The position numbers were made by a program, and so were the translations under genes. The notes under the pieces are model-generated. The model searched no databases, was not told the origin of the DNA, and worked only from the letters and a program-made list of their open reading frames with translations. A stretch of 64,000 nucleotides of DNA from Sedimenticola selenatireducens DSM 17993. GTDB lineage: Bacteria > Pseudomonadota > Gammaproteobacteria > Chromatiales > Chromatiaceae. The stretch is from assembly GCF_000428045.1 (NCBI RefSeq), contig NZ_ATZE01000015.1:70028-134027 (forward strand). Reading direction: 5' to 3'. Shown piece after piece: positions 1 to 10,283 of this stretch (position 1 is its first letter; each line of letters starts with the position of its first letter).

Positions 1-475
1 GGCCCAGGTGGCGCAGTGCCTGGATCACCAACCCACTGATCTTTCCCGCAGTGGCCATATTGCGGGGAGTCGTGTGCTTCAGGATGATCTGGCGCTTGCC
101 AACCTGGACAGTCCGCGAGCGACCATCCGTTAAATAAACGACCTTCATGGGGACTTGCGTGGAGAGCCCAAGCAAATTGGCTGCGTAGGCCCCGGAGGGT
201 TGAAGCCGGGTGGCGTCGCGACCTGCAAGTGCGCTTGCGATATCATCCGTCGATGGTTGCAACGGACCCAACTGGGGATCAGTTTTCGGGTAGTCGTACA
301 GTCCCCGGGCCAGCTGGCGGATAAGGCCGCTGTCCCGATGCCGCATCAGTGCAAGATCGACAGCCCGGCGGGTACCAAGATCCGTAAGACTATCGGGCGT
401 AAAGACCCAGCCCCGCTTGTGGCCCTGTATCCGGCGGAGGATCTTGCTGTCGGTACTGTCTGCGTGCTTGCCCAT
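1..475 (-). CDS. AbiEi-family antitoxin / DUF6088 protein, 3' end cut by the window
   Basis: The reverse strand is open from an ATG at 475 to the window edge (158 codons, C-terminus missing). The reading includes GHKRGWVFTPDSL, RQLARGLYDYPK, SGAYAANLLGLSTQVP, VVYLTDGRSRTV and TPRNMATAGKISGLVIQALR. This is the signature of the DUF6088 proteins, which are the AbiEi-like winged-helix antitoxin component of type IV toxin-antitoxin systems. In that family the antitoxin represses its own operon, and the partner is an AbiEii nucleotidyltransferase toxin encoded just downstream. Here that would lie left of the window, so the pairing is inference. There is no Shine-Dalgarno before the ATG. The gene starts three bases from a perfect inverted repeat that could be its operator. 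Its position beside the 3' end of guaA suggests island cargo. Confidence 0.85.
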   Translation of the reverse strand, partial: MGKHADSTDSKILRRIQGHKRGWVFTPDSLTDLGTRRAVDLALMRHRDSGLIRQLARGLYDYPKTDPQLGPLQPSTDDIASALAGRDATRLQPSGAYAANLLGLSTQVPMKVVYLTDGRSRTVQVGKRQIILKHTTPRNMATAGKISGLVIQALRHLG

Positions 476-478
476 ATA

Positions 479-512
479 TTTGAAAGAAAAGTGTATATAT
501 TTTTCTTTCAAA
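479..512. promoter_or_regulatory. 12-bp perfect inverted repeat at the antitoxin start
   Basis: TTTGAAAGAAAA (479-490) and TTTTCTTTCAAA (501-512) are exact reverse complements around an AT-rich 10-bp spacer, GTGTATATAT. The left arm ends three bases before the antitoxin start codon. AbiEi-type antitoxins are known to repress their operons by binding inverted repeats, so this is a likely operator. The spacer could hold the -10 box. No experimental support can be seen here. Confidence 0.6.
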
Positions 513-805
513 ATAAAAGCGCTATTCAGTGCCTAGGAGTCCGCATGAGTGAGCGCGAGCTAGGGTCTGCCCAGCGCCATAATGGTTTCTGACCGTTTAG
601 GATCGAAGGCGGTTTGAGGCCTCGCTCAAACAGGTAACGCTCAGCACGGTTGATACCATGACAGCAGCAATCTACCTCTCATGGTATCGCTGGTTTTCGC
701 CTCATAGTGGGCGGGAAATACCATGAAATATACCATTTATGATGTAGATTATATTATCAATTTGATTAATTTTATTGTTATATTTCAATATGTTATAAAT
801 TCCAG
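513..805. other. AT-rich non-coding end of a probable island next to guaA
   Basis: This stretch has no convincing gene. It becomes very AT-rich from about 715 to 800, unlike the housekeeping DNA to its right, and ends directly at the guaA stop codon. It holds an inverted repeat at 652-688, a third partial copy of that motif near 718-726, and a 16-base sequence (524-539) that recurs near 17762. The 3' end of guaA is a known integration site for genomic islands, so I read this as the island end. The attachment-site repeat cannot be confirmed without the other end. Confidence 0.45.
652..688. repeat. 10-bp perfect inverted repeat GATACCATGA, plus a third partial copy
   Basis: GATACCATGA at 652-661 and TCATGGTATC at 679-688 are exact reverse complements 17 bp apart. 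ATACCATGA occurs again at 718-726, followed by TACCAT at 731-736. Clustered copies beside an integration hot spot could be integrase or excisionase arm sites or a repressor operator. The function is not known. Confidence 0.55.
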
Positions 806-2389
806 TCACTCCCACTCAATAGTCGCCGGCGGCTTGCTGGAGATGTCGTAGGCGACACGCGAGATACCGGTTACTTCGTTGATGATGCGCCGAGAAACCA
901 GTTCCAAAAACTCGAACGGCAGGTGGGCGAAGCGGGCGGTCATGAAGTCCACCGTCTCCACAGCACGCAGGGAGACCACGTACTCGTAACGACGGGCATC
1001 CCCCACTACTCCCACCGATTTCACCGGCAGGAACACGGCAAAAGCCTGGCTCACCTGGTCGTAGAGATCGTGATTGCGCAGTTCCTGGATGAAGATATGA
1101 TCGGCCTGACGCAGCAGGTCGGCATAGGACTTCTTTACCTCGCCCAGAATACGCACCCCCAGCCCGGGACCCGGGAACGGGTGCCGATAGACCATCTCGG
1201 AGGGCAGGCCCAGCTCGACGCCGATTTTGCGCACCTCGTCCTTGAACAGCTCGCGCAGTGGCTCCACCAGCTGCAGCTTCATGTAGTCGGGCAGGCCGCC
1301 CACGTTGTGGTGGGACTTGATGACGTGGGCCTTGCCGGATTTGGCGCCGGCCGATTCGATTACGTCCGGATAGATGGTGCCCTGGGCCAGGAACTCGACA
1401 CCTTCAATCTTGGCCGCCTCTTCCTCGAAGATGTCGATAAACAGGTTGCCGATAATCTTGCGCTTCTTTTCCGGATCACTCTCACCGGCCAGGGCATCCA
1501 GGAAACGGGCCTCGGCATCCACCCGGATCACTTTCACGCCCATGTGCTGGGCAAAGGTGGCCATCACCTGGTCACCCTCGTGCAGCCGCAACAGGCCGTT
1601 GTCAACGAAAATGCAGGTGAGGCGATCGCCAATCGCCTTATGCAGCATGGCCGCCACCACCGAGGAATCGACCCCGCCGGAGAGACCCAACAGCACCTTG
1701 CCCTCGCTGCCTACCGTCTCCCGGACCTGCTCGATACTGTCCTGAATGATGCTGGCCGGATTCCACAGCGCCTCGCAGCCGCAAATATCAAACAGGAAGC
1801 GTTCCAGAATACGCCCACCCTGACGGGTGTGGGTCACCTCGGGATGAAACTGGATGCCGTAAAAGCCGCGCGCCTCATCGGCCATACCCGCCAGCGGGGC
1901 GTTGTCGGTCTCGGCAATCACCATGAAGCCATCCGGCAGCGTCTCTACCCGGTCGCCATGACTCATCCAGACATCCAGCAGACCGTAGCCTTCCACTGTG
2001 GTGTGGTCCTCGATATCCCGCAACAACCGGGAGTGTCCGCGGGCACGCACCTGGGCATAGCCATATTCATGAGCATCGGAGCCGGCCACCTTGCCACCCA
2101 ACTGCGCCGCCATGGTCTGCATGCCGTAGCAGATACCCAACACCGGCACCCCCAGTTCGAACACCAGGGCCGGCGCCCGCGGGGTGTCCTCGGCCGTTAC
2201 CGACTCAGGACCACCCGAGAGGATGATACCGGCCGGGTTCTGCTCCCGGATGGCGTCCTCGCAGTTGTCATAGGGCCAGATCTCGCAATAGACACCGGCC
2301 TCGCGCACCCGCCGGGCAATCAGCTGAGTGTACTGGGAACCGAAATCGAGAATGAGGATGCGATGAGCGTGGATGTCCTGATTAGTCAT
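806..2389 (-). CDS. guaA: GMP synthase (glutamine-hydrolysing)
   Basis: GuaA converts XMP to GMP using ATP and glutamine, the last step of guanine nucleotide synthesis in the cytosol. The 527-aa protein has the class I glutaminase domain first ([15 protein letters not shown], nucleophile Cys in VLGICYGMQ), then the ATP-pyrophosphatase P-loop [10 protein letters not shown] and the dimerisation domain ending in KPPATIEWE. This is full family length. The ATG at 2389 gives the usual [12 protein letters not shown] start; a TTG at 2404 would add five residues and is less likely. It follows guaB by about 96 bp on the same strand. Its 3' end abuts island-like DNA but the coding sequence is intact, as expected if integration restored the gene end. 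Confidence 0.97.
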   Translation of the reverse strand: MTNQDIHAHRILILDFGSQYTQLIARRVREAGVYCEIWPYDNCEDAIREQNPAGIILSGGPESVTAEDTPRAPALVFELGVPVLGICYGMQTMAAQLGGKVAGSDAHEYGYAQVRARGHSRLLRDIEDHTTVEGYGLLDVWMSHGDRVETLPDGFMVIAETDNAPLAGMADEARGFYGIQFHPEVTHTRQGGRILERFLFDICGCEALWNPASIIQDSIEQVRETVGSEGKVLLGLSGGVDSSVVAAMLHKAIGDRLTCIFVDNGLLRLHEGDQVMATFAQHMGVKVIRVDAEARFLDALAGESDPEKKRKIIGNLFIDIFEEEAAKIEGVEFLAQGTIYPDVIESAGAKSGKAHVIKSHHNVGGLPDYMKLQLVEPLRELFKDEVRKIGVELGLPSEMVYRHPFPGPGLGVRILGEVKKSYADLLRQADHIFIQELRNHDLYDQVSQAFAVFLPVKSVGVVGDARRYEYVVSLRAVETVDFMTARFAHLPFEFLELVSRRIINEVTGISRVAYDISSKPPATIEWE

Positions 2390-2423
2390 AGGTCTGCATT
2401 CCAATCATGCTGAAACAAAAGAA

Positions 2424-2461
2424 CCGCAGAAAGGTGGTGAAGCCTCACCACCGGCCTGCGG
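2424..2461. promoter_or_regulatory. two-tier hairpin between guaB and guaA
   Basis: An outer stem CCGCAG/CTGCGG (2424-2429 with 2456-2461) encloses a perfect 8-bp inner stem GGTGGTGA/TCACCACC (2433-2440 with 2445-2452) with the 4-nt loop AGCC. On the minus strand it is followed by TTCTTTTGTTT, so it may act as a weak terminator or attenuator that lowers guaA relative to guaB, or as an mRNA-stability hairpin. Confidence 0.55.
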
Positions 2462-2485
2462 CTTCCAGATAGCGCTGCGAGGCGA

Positions 2486-3976
<1,491 letters not shown>

Positions 3977-3990
3977 TCAGTAAACCGGGT

Positions 3991-4019
3991 ATTATAAAAT
4001 CTTGGCTAATCAAGGTAAA
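3991..4019 (-). promoter_or_regulatory. sigma-70 promoter for guaBA
   Basis: On the minus strand a perfect TATAAT (3991-3996) lies 17 bp from TTTACC (4014-4019, four of six matches to TTGACA). The -10 box is about 40 bp upstream of the guaB ATG. Confidence 0.65.
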
Positions 4020-4072
4020 CTCGAATTAGCATTTATTTATAGACGATATCGACTCAAAGCGGCCGTTTTTTT

Positions 4073-5437
4073 ATGTCTTCCAGTGATTCAGAAGTAAACT
4101 TCCAGCGGGACATCTACAGCGTGTCGCGCCTCAACAGCGAAGTCCGGAGCGTGCTGGAAGGCAGCTTTCCGCTGCTCTGGGTAGCAGGAGAGATCTCCAA
4201 CCTGGCCCGCCCCGCATCGGGTCATATCTATTTCACCCTCAAGGACCCCCAGGCCCAGGTACGCTGCGCCATGTTTCGTATGAAACGGCAGCTGTTGCGC
4301 TTTCAGCCGGAAAACGGTCTCAAGGTGCTGATCCGAGCCCGCGTCGGTTTGTACGAGGGGCGCGGCGAATTCCAACTGGTGGCGGAACATATGGAGCCGG
4401 CCGGCGAAGGCAATCTGCAGCAGGCCTTCGATGCGCTGAAGCTCAAGCTGCAGCAGGAAGGCCTGTTTGACAGCACACACAAAAAACCCCTGCCCCTGCT
4501 GCCAAAACGAATCGGCATCATCACCTCTCCCAGTGGCGCTGCCGTGCGCGACGTGCTAAGCGTGTTGCAAAGACGTCTGCCCGCCGTGCCGGTGCTGATC
4601 TACCCGGTGGTGGTACAGGGGGAGGAGGCCCCCCGCTCGATACTCAACGCCCTGCGACTGGCAGAGCAACGACAGGACTGCGATCTGCTGATACTGACCC
4701 GGGGCGGCGGGTCCCTGGAGGACCTGATGGCCTTTAACGACGAAGCGGTCGCACGCGCCATTCACGCCCTCACCATCCCCCTGATCTCGGCAGTGGGCCA
4801 TGAGGTGGATTTTACCATTACCGATTTCGTCGCCGACCGGCGCGCGCCCACGCCCTCGGTAGCGGCGGAGCTGGCGACACCGGACAAACAGGAGATTCTG
4901 GACCGGCTCAACTCCCTGCAGCGCCGGATCAGCCTGGGGACGCTACGCCACCTCGCCAGCAACAGACAGACCCTGCAGGCCCTTGGCAAACGGCTTGAGC
5001 GGATGCACCCTGACATGCGGCTGCAGCAGCGGCAGCAATATCTGGACGAACTCGCAATGCGTCTGCTCCGCAGCATCCGAAGCCAAATGGAACAGGGAAA
5101 GGGAAGAACCGGCCTGCTGACAAGCCGGCTGCATGCAGTCATTCCGATCCATCGAATCAACCAGCAGCGGGAGCTATTCAATGGCCTGAAGCGCCGCCTC
5201 CTGCTCGCAGTGGATTCCAGGCTGCGTATAAAGCGCCAGGGACTGGGGCTGGCCATCGGAAAACTCGACACCCTGAGCCCCCTCGCCACCCTGCATCGCG
5301 GCTACTCCATTACCCGACTGCTGCCGGAACGAAACGTGCTGCGGGATACCAGTCAGGCCAAGACTGGTGACAAACTGGAAACCCGGGTGAGTAACGGATC
5401 GGTCATCTCGACCGTGGAAACCACCGTGCCGTTGTAG
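4073..5437 (+). CDS. xseA: exodeoxyribonuclease VII large subunit
   Basis: XseA is the catalytic large subunit of exonuclease VII, which degrades single-stranded DNA to oligonucleotides together with several copies of XseB. The 454-aa protein shows the N-terminal OB-fold (VSRLNSEVRSVLEGSFP, WVAGEISNL, FTLKDPQAQVRCAMFR) in the first 110 residues. The catalytic core follows (ITSPSGAAVRDVL, TRGGGSLEDLMAFND, SAVGHEVDFTITDFVAD), then the long helical region that binds XseB. It is transcribed away from guaBA. xseB is not in the window. The start is the ATG at 4073; no strong ribosome site is visible before it. Confidence 0.97.
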   Translation: MSSSDSEVNFQRDIYSVSRLNSEVRSVLEGSFPLLWVAGEISNLARPASGHIYFTLKDPQAQVRCAMFRMKRQLLRFQPENGLKVLIRARVGLYEGRGEFQLVAEHMEPAGEGNLQQAFDALKLKLQQEGLFDSTHKKPLPLLPKRIGIITSPSGAAVRDVLSVLQRRLPAVPVLIYPVVVQGEEAPRSILNALRLAEQRQDCDLLILTRGGGSLEDLMAFNDEAVARAIHALTIPLISAVGHEVDFTITDFVADRRAPTPSVAAELATPDKQEILDRLNSLQRRISLGTLRHLASNRQTLQALGKRLERMHPDMRLQQRQQYLDELAMRLLRSIRSQMEQGKGRTGLLTSRLHAVIPIHRINQQRELFNGLKRRLLLAVDSRLRIKRQGLGLAIGKLDTLSPLATLHRGYSITRLLPERNVLRDTSQAKTGDKLETRVSNGSVISTVETTVPL

Positions 5438-5686
5438 GAGTGGCTTTACGGATTTTAGCCTTTGCCGCGAATTAGCTGAACAGCAATAGGTGGATGCGCC
5501 TGCCGGCTTATCCGCCCTCCCTCGACGCCTTGACGACACCCCGGGTTTAACCATGACCAGGTTTGTCGTAAAAACCGGAAAACCGAAAACTTTTTTCGTC
5601 CCAAGCCATATCCCACAACAGAAAAAAGTTTATTTGTTTCAAGTGAAACTATTGCACTGCAAAGTAAAACAGGGTAAGAATGTCGC

Positions 5687-6922
5687 ATGATCTCACCCAA
5701 GTCTCTCCTTGCCACCGGCATCATTGCATCCCTTGTGGCAATCGGCCCGCTCTCCACCGACATGTATCTACCGGCCTTTCCGGCACTGATGCAGAGCTTC
5801 GATGCCGACATCAACCAGGTCCAGCATACCCTGAGCATTTTTCTGATCGGCTTCGCCCTGGCCCAGCTGATCTACGGCCCCCTGTCCGACCGCTTCGGCA
5901 GAAAACCAGTCCTGATGGCGGGCTTGCTGTTGTTTCTGTTGAGCAGCCTGGCAATTGTCTTTGCCGAATCCATCGCCACCCTCTCCTCCCTGCGGCTGCT
6001 GCAGGCGATCGGCGGCAGCGCCGGACCTGTATTGGGACGCGCCATGGTGCGGGATATTCATGGCCCGAGGGATTCCGCCCGACTGCTCTCCTATATCGGC
6101 ACCGCGATGGCAGTGGCCCCTGCCGCCGCCCCTATTATTGGCGGCTACCTGACCGTCTGGTTTGGCTGGCAGTCAATCTTCCTGTTTCTCACCGCCTACG
6201 GCGTGGTTGGCGTGATGCTGCTGGGAATGCGCATTCCCGAGACCGCCCCGCCGGGCAGTCACCACATCATGACCATCGGCAATCTGTTGAAAAATTACGG
6301 CATTCTGCTGAAGCATCCAACTTGGCGCTGGTACACCCTGACCTGTAGCTTTGTATTCGCCGGGCTGTTCTCATTTTTATCTGGCTCATCTTTTGTCATT
6401 ATCGATTTTCTTGGCTTCAAAGAGGAGCAGTTCGGCCTTTTCTTCGCCCTGGTGGTGGGCGGGTTCATGATCGGCACTCTGATCGGGGGACGGTTGGCCC
6501 GCAGTGTCGGCATCAAACGACTCCTGGGTTACGGCTCAGTCGTTGCGGCAACCGGCGGCGTCAGCATGTTGGCATTCGCCCTGGCCGAGGTACATCACGT
6601 GGCCGTAATTGTACTGCCGCAGATGATCTATATGATCGGTGTGGGCATCGTCATGCCGCAATCCATGGCGGGGGCACTGGCCCCTTTTCCACACATGGCC
6701 GGTACGGCCTCCGCATTACTCGGCTTTATCCAGATGTCGGTCGCTGCCGGCGTCGGCGTTATGGTCGGGCACTATCATGATGGTTCGCCGCTTTCCATGT
6801 CACTCTCCATCGCCCTGATGGGGATTTTCACCCTGATCAGCTTCCTGCGACTCCGCCGCATTGATCATGAGGAAGAGGATGATAATGAAGATGGCGGGGT
6901 GGAGCCGTCCGGCATCCTGTAA
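5687..6922 (+). CDS. Bcr/CflA-type multidrug MFS transporter
   Basis: This is a 411-aa inner-membrane protein with about 12 hydrophobic segments. It has the Bcr/CflA hallmarks: an N-terminal STDMYLPAFPAL in the first helix, motif A GPLSDRFGRKPVL after helix 2, LRLLQAIGGSAGPVLGRAMVRD in helix 4 and PAAAPIIGGYL in helix 5. The family exports drugs such as bicyclomycin and chloramphenicol by proton antiport; the substrate here cannot be read from sequence. The C-terminal tail is acidic (DHEEEDDNED). GGGTAAG upstream may be the ribosome site. It is convergent with der, with a short hairpin between them. Confidence 0.9.
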   Translation: MISPKSLLATGIIASLVAIGPLSTDMYLPAFPALMQSFDADINQVQHTLSIFLIGFALAQLIYGPLSDRFGRKPVLMAGLLLFLLSSLAIVFAESIATLSSLRLLQAIGGSAGPVLGRAMVRDIHGPRDSARLLSYIGTAMAVAPAAAPIIGGYLTVWFGWQSIFLFLTAYGVVGVMLLGMRIPETAPPGSHHIMTIGNLLKNYGILLKHPTWRWYTLTCSFVFAGLFSFLSGSSFVIIDFLGFKEEQFGLFFALVVGGFMIGTLIGGRLARSVGIKRLLGYGSVVAATGGVSMLAFALAEVHHVAVIVLPQMIYMIGVGIVMPQSMAGALAPFPHMAGTASALLGFIQMSVAAGVGVMVGHYHDGSPLSMSLSIALMGIFTLISFLRLRRIDHEEEDDNEDGGVEPSGIL

Positions 6923-6932
6923 GCATCCGCGT

Positions 6933-6951
6933 GGGCACAAAAGGTGTGCCC
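6933..6951. repeat. REP-like hairpin between convergent genes
   Basis: GGGCACA (6933-6939) and TGTGCCC (6945-6951) form a perfect 7-bp stem around AAAGG. It sits between the ends of the MFS gene and der and has no T tract. It resembles the small intergenic palindromes scattered in many gammaproteobacteria and may serve as a transcript 3'-end structure. Confidence 0.45.
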
Positions 6952-6992
6952 TACGAATCTGCGCGCCTCTCAGCAGGAAACAGTGACGGGAG

Positions 6993-8381
6993 TTATTTGC
7001 GCTTGCTGAAGGACTTGAGCCGTTGACGCTTCTGTACCTGACGCTGGGTCAGCTTGTTCTTGCGATCCTTGAACGGGTTGTCCCCGGATTTGAACTCGAT
7101 GCGAATCGGGGTGCCGGTCAGTTTCAGGACATCGCGGAAGCGATTGATCAGATAACGTTTATAAGTGGTCGGCACCGCATCGGTCTGATTACCGTGAATC
7201 ACGATAATCGGTGGATTCTGACCGCCCTGATGCGCGTAACGCAGCTTGATCCGTCGGCCATGCACCATCGGCGGCTGATGCTCCTGAACGGTCCATTCGA
7301 GGATGCGGGTCAGCTCTGGCGTGGCCAGTTTGCGGGTGGCGTTGGCATAGGCTGAATCCAGCGCCTGATAGAGCTTGCCGACGCCTGAACCATGCAGCGC
7401 GGAGATAAAGCGCTTGGCGGCAAAATCGAGAAACGGCAACTTGCGGTCGATGTCCGCCTTGATCTGTTCCCGCTGGTCAGGTTGCAGACCGTCCCATTTA
7501 TTGATCACCACCACGAGGGCGCGGCCACTCTCCAGAATATGTCCCGCCAGGGTCGCGTCCTGCTCGCCGACGCCTTGATGGGCATCCAGCACCAGCATCA
7601 CCACATTGGCCTGTTCGATCGCCTGCAGCGTCTTGATGACACTGAACTTTTCGATCATCTCATTGACCCGGGCGCGGCGCCGCACGCCCGCCGTATCGAT
7701 CAGGGTATAGGGTTTGTCGTCATGGCTGTAGGTGATGAAAACGCTGTCCCTCGTGGTGCCCGGCTGATCAAAAGCAACCACACGCTCCTCACCCAGCATC
7801 CGGTTCACCAAGGTAGACTTACCCACATTGGGACGGCCAACCACCGCAATCAGCGTGCCCTTTTCCTTCTCCTCGGCAACTCCGTCCGGTTCGGGAAAGG
7901 CGTCCAGCAAGTCATTGATCAGGGAGCGCACACCGCGTCCATGAGCGGCGGAAATAGGCAGCGGATCGCCCAGTCCAAGGGAAAAAAAGTCGGCGCCGGC
8001 CATATCCCCATCCAGACTTTCGCTCTTGTTCACCACCGCGCTAACCGGTTTCCCGGTACGCCTGAGCTGAACCGCGATAGCGGTGTCAGCAGGCGTGCAT
8101 CCGGCACGGGCATCCAACAGGAATAGGATATGATCGGCCTCGGCAATGGCCGCCTGTACCTGCTGTTCCATCAACTGGTCGACGCCACTCGCTTCGCCAC
8201 TTAATCCTCCAGTGTCCACGACGACATAGGGGCGGTCACCCAGTTTGCCGACCCCGTACTGGCGATCACGCGTTAGTCCCGGTTGATCTGCCACCAGGGC
8301 ATCACGACTTCGAGTCAGACGATTAAACAGGGTGGACTTACCCACATTGGGCCGGCCCACCAAGGCAATTACGGGCAGCAT
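6993..8381 (-). CDS. der: ribosome-assembly GTPase Der (EngA)
   Basis: Der is an essential GTPase for 50S ribosomal subunit maturation. The protein (about 462 aa) has two tandem G domains, each with [18 protein letters not shown] and NKxD-type motifs, then a KH-like domain and a basic tail ([17 protein letters not shown]). The ATG at 8381 ([11 protein letters not shown]) matches the family start; a GTG three codons earlier is possible. It is the last gene of the minus-strand block and follows bamB by 24 bp. Confidence 0.97.
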   Translation of the reverse strand: MLPVIALVGRPNVGKSTLFNRLTRSRDALVADQPGLTRDRQYGVGKLGDRPYVVVDTGGLSGEASGVDQLMEQQVQAAIAEADHILFLLDARAGCTPADTAIAVQLRRTGKPVSAVVNKSESLDGDMAGADFFSLGLGDPLPISAAHGRGVRSLINDLLDAFPEPDGVAEEKEKGTLIAVVGRPNVGKSTLVNRMLGEERVVAFDQPGTTRDSVFITYSHDDKPYTLIDTAGVRRRARVNEMIEKFSVIKTLQAIEQANVVMLVLDAHQGVGEQDATLAGHILESGRALVVVINKWDGLQPDQREQIKADIDRKLPFLDFAAKRFISALHGSGVGKLYQALDSAYANATRKLATPELTRILEWTVQEHQPPMVHGRRIKLRYAHQGGQNPPIIVIHGNQTDAVPTTYKRYLINRFRDVLKLTGTPIRIEFKSGDNPFKDRKNKLTQRQVQKRQRLKSFSKRK

Positions 8382-8405
8382 GCTTGGCACATTTACACTC
8401 GGAGA

Positions 8406-9572
8406 TCAGAGATCGGAAGTTGTGATAGCAGCCATCTCACCACCATCAGCATAGATATAGACAATGCCATCGATGACCAAAGGCTGCGTGGAGATAGCGG
8501 ATTTGGCAACCCGCAGACGGCCCTCCAGACGGCCATCCACACGCGACAAAAAGTGCAGATAACCTTCAAAATCCCCCACCAGAATACGCTCGCCCAACAC
8601 CACAGGGGCAGTCAGTTTGCGATATTGCAGTTTCTTGTTCTTCCAGAGCGCGGAACCGTTACCGGGATCTACCGACAACACATGATCAGCATCATCAGAG
8701 ACGTAGATCTGGGCATAATCTGCCCCCATGCCAGCATAGGAGGAGAGCTTGCGCCGCCACAGCACGACCCCCGTTTGCAGTGATACAGCCGCCATCTCTC
8801 CCTGGTAGGTGACCGCGTATACCACATCACCGACCACCAGCGGATCACCATCGATATCCACCATACGCTCCAACTCGGAGCGGCCGCTTGGAGCCGATAC
8901 CGTAATCTCCCATAGAAGTTCACCACTCAGCAGATTGAGCATCACCAATTTGCCGCTGGCAAAACCGCCGATCACACTATTGCCCACAATTACCGGTGAA
9001 CTGCTGCCGTGCAGGGTCAACACGGGGATGGAGCGGTCATAGATCCACTTCTGGTTGCCGGTCAGGGCGTCCAGACCAAACAGCTTGCCGTCAATGGTAT
9101 GCACCACCACCACACCCTGACCGGTCTTCGGTACCGACAGCACTTCGCTACTGACCCGGGCGCGCCATTTTTCACCGCCGGCGGTCTGGTCCAATGCGAC
9201 CACCTCACCGTTACTGGTACCGAACAGCACCAACCCCTCTCCCGCACCCGGTCCACCGGATATCTCCAGATCGGTATCCACCGACCAGAGTGCTCGCCCG
9301 GTGGCGGCATCAAGCGCCCGCACCTCGCCGCTTCGACTGGCGGCATAGACCCGGTCGCCATCCACAAACGGCACCAGCTTGACCCGCTGTTCATCCGCGC
9401 CGTCACGAATCGATGTTGACCAGAGGATTCGGGCTGGAACTGACTCGGTCATTTCCACCAGTTCGGCCGGCGGTTCGGAATTGTCCTCGTTGGTAAACCA
9501 GTCCACCGGGTTCATCGACCCGCAGCCGCTTAACAGCAGGGCAAGCAGGGAAATCGACAGATAGCGAGTCAT
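8406..9572 (-). CDS. bamB: outer-membrane assembly lipoprotein BamB
   Basis: BamB is a lipoprotein beta-propeller of the BAM complex that inserts beta-barrel proteins into the outer membrane. The 388-aa protein starts with a lipoprotein signal whose lipobox is LLLSGCG. PQQ-like propeller repeats follow (for example RALDAATGRALWSVDTD, VALDQTAGGEKWRARV, LMLNLLSGELLWEITV-like blades). The ATG at 9572 has GAGG seven bases upstream and is preferred to an in-frame TTG two codons earlier. It lies between yfgM and der, as in many gammaproteobacteria. Confidence 0.96.
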   Translation of the reverse strand: MTRYLSISLLALLLSGCGSMNPVDWFTNEDNSEPPAELVEMTESVPARILWSTSIRDGADEQRVKLVPFVDGDRVYAASRSGEVRALDAATGRALWSVDTDLEISGGPGAGEGLVLFGTSNGEVVALDQTAGGEKWRARVSSEVLSVPKTGQGVVVVHTIDGKLFGLDALTGNQKWIYDRSIPVLTLHGSSSPVIVGNSVIGGFASGKLVMLNLLSGELLWEITVSAPSGRSELERMVDIDGDPLVVGDVVYAVTYQGEMAAVSLQTGVVLWRRKLSSYAGMGADYAQIYVSDDADHVLSVDPGNGSALWKNKKLQYRKLTAPVVLGERILVGDFEGYLHFLSRVDGRLEGRLRVAKSAISTQPLVIDGIVYIYADGGEMAAITTSDL

Positions 9573-9587
9573 CGGCAATCCTCGGTA

Positions 9588-10214
9588 CTATTCGGCCGCA
9601 GCCAGATCATCAAACTTCATCTGTACCAGGGCGCTGTTGCTCACCTGGTACTCCAGCGCTTCCTTATAGGCTTGCCGTGCAGCTAGCCGATCGCCTTTTT
9701 TCAGGGCTATATCGCCTCGCAATTCGGCAATATCCCCTTTGAAATTATCTGACGGGGCCTGCGCGATCAAGCTCGACGCTTGATCCGCATCCCCCTGATC
9801 CAGCAGCAGGCGAGCCAGTCGTAAACGGGCAATCTGCTGCAGTGACTGATCATCGGCTTTGGCCATCACCCATTGCAGTTGCTCCTTTGCCCCTTCAACA
9901 TCGCCCTGCTGAAATTTCACCTTGGCCAGGTTCAGTGCGGCAAACACCGCATAGGGGCTTTGCTCATACTGGGCAATCACAGCTTCAGCCTGGGTAACCG
10001 CCGTCGCCGAACCAGCAGCTACACTCTCCGTCAGCCGCTCAAACTGCTGCGAAGCCTGCTCCGCGACCTGTTGCTGATGTTGAGTCCAGTATTGCCAGCC
10101 GAACACGCCACCCAGGCCGATAACAATACCCGCGACAACAGATTTCCCGTTCTCTTTCCACCAGTTTTTCAGCGCTTCAACCTGTTCATCTTCCGACAGA
10201 TTCACATCAACCAT
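9588..10214 (-). CDS. yfgM: YfgM-type ancillary SecYEG translocon subunit
   Basis: This 208-aa single-span inner-membrane protein has an N-terminal cytoplasmic segment (LSEDEQVEALKNWWKENG), one transmembrane helix at about residues 27-45 (VVAGIVIGLGGVFGWQYW) and a periplasmic tetratricopeptide-like helical domain. YfgM is known as a SecYEG-associated protein that works with periplasmic chaperones. AGGACG lies just before the ATG. It is in its usual place between hisS and bamB. Confidence 0.93.
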   Translation of the reverse strand: MVDVNLSEDEQVEALKNWWKENGKSVVAGIVIGLGGVFGWQYWTQHQQQVAEQASQQFERLTESVAAGSATAVTQAEAVIAQYEQSPYAVFAALNLAKVKFQQGDVEGAKEQLQWVMAKADDQSLQQIARLRLARLLLDQGDADQASSLIAQAPSDNFKGDIAELRGDIALKKGDRLAARQAYKEALEYQVSNSALVQMKFDDLAAAE

Positions 10215-10283
10215 TTCGTCCTTCCTCTTCGCCGATAACGGCTAAACAATTCGTTACCAAAAACCGTCCGGTCCCCGGCACAG

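Noticed and set aside
923-2413. A 496-codon plus-strand open frame opposite guaA
   Set aside because: Its composition is His/Gln-rich with no domain, and it mirrors the codon bias of guaA on the other strand. It is an antisense shadow.
5490-5690. A 66-codon plus-strand frame between xseA and the MFS gene
   Set aside because: It lacks a ribosome site, and its lysine-rich second half comes from AT-rich promoter-like DNA.
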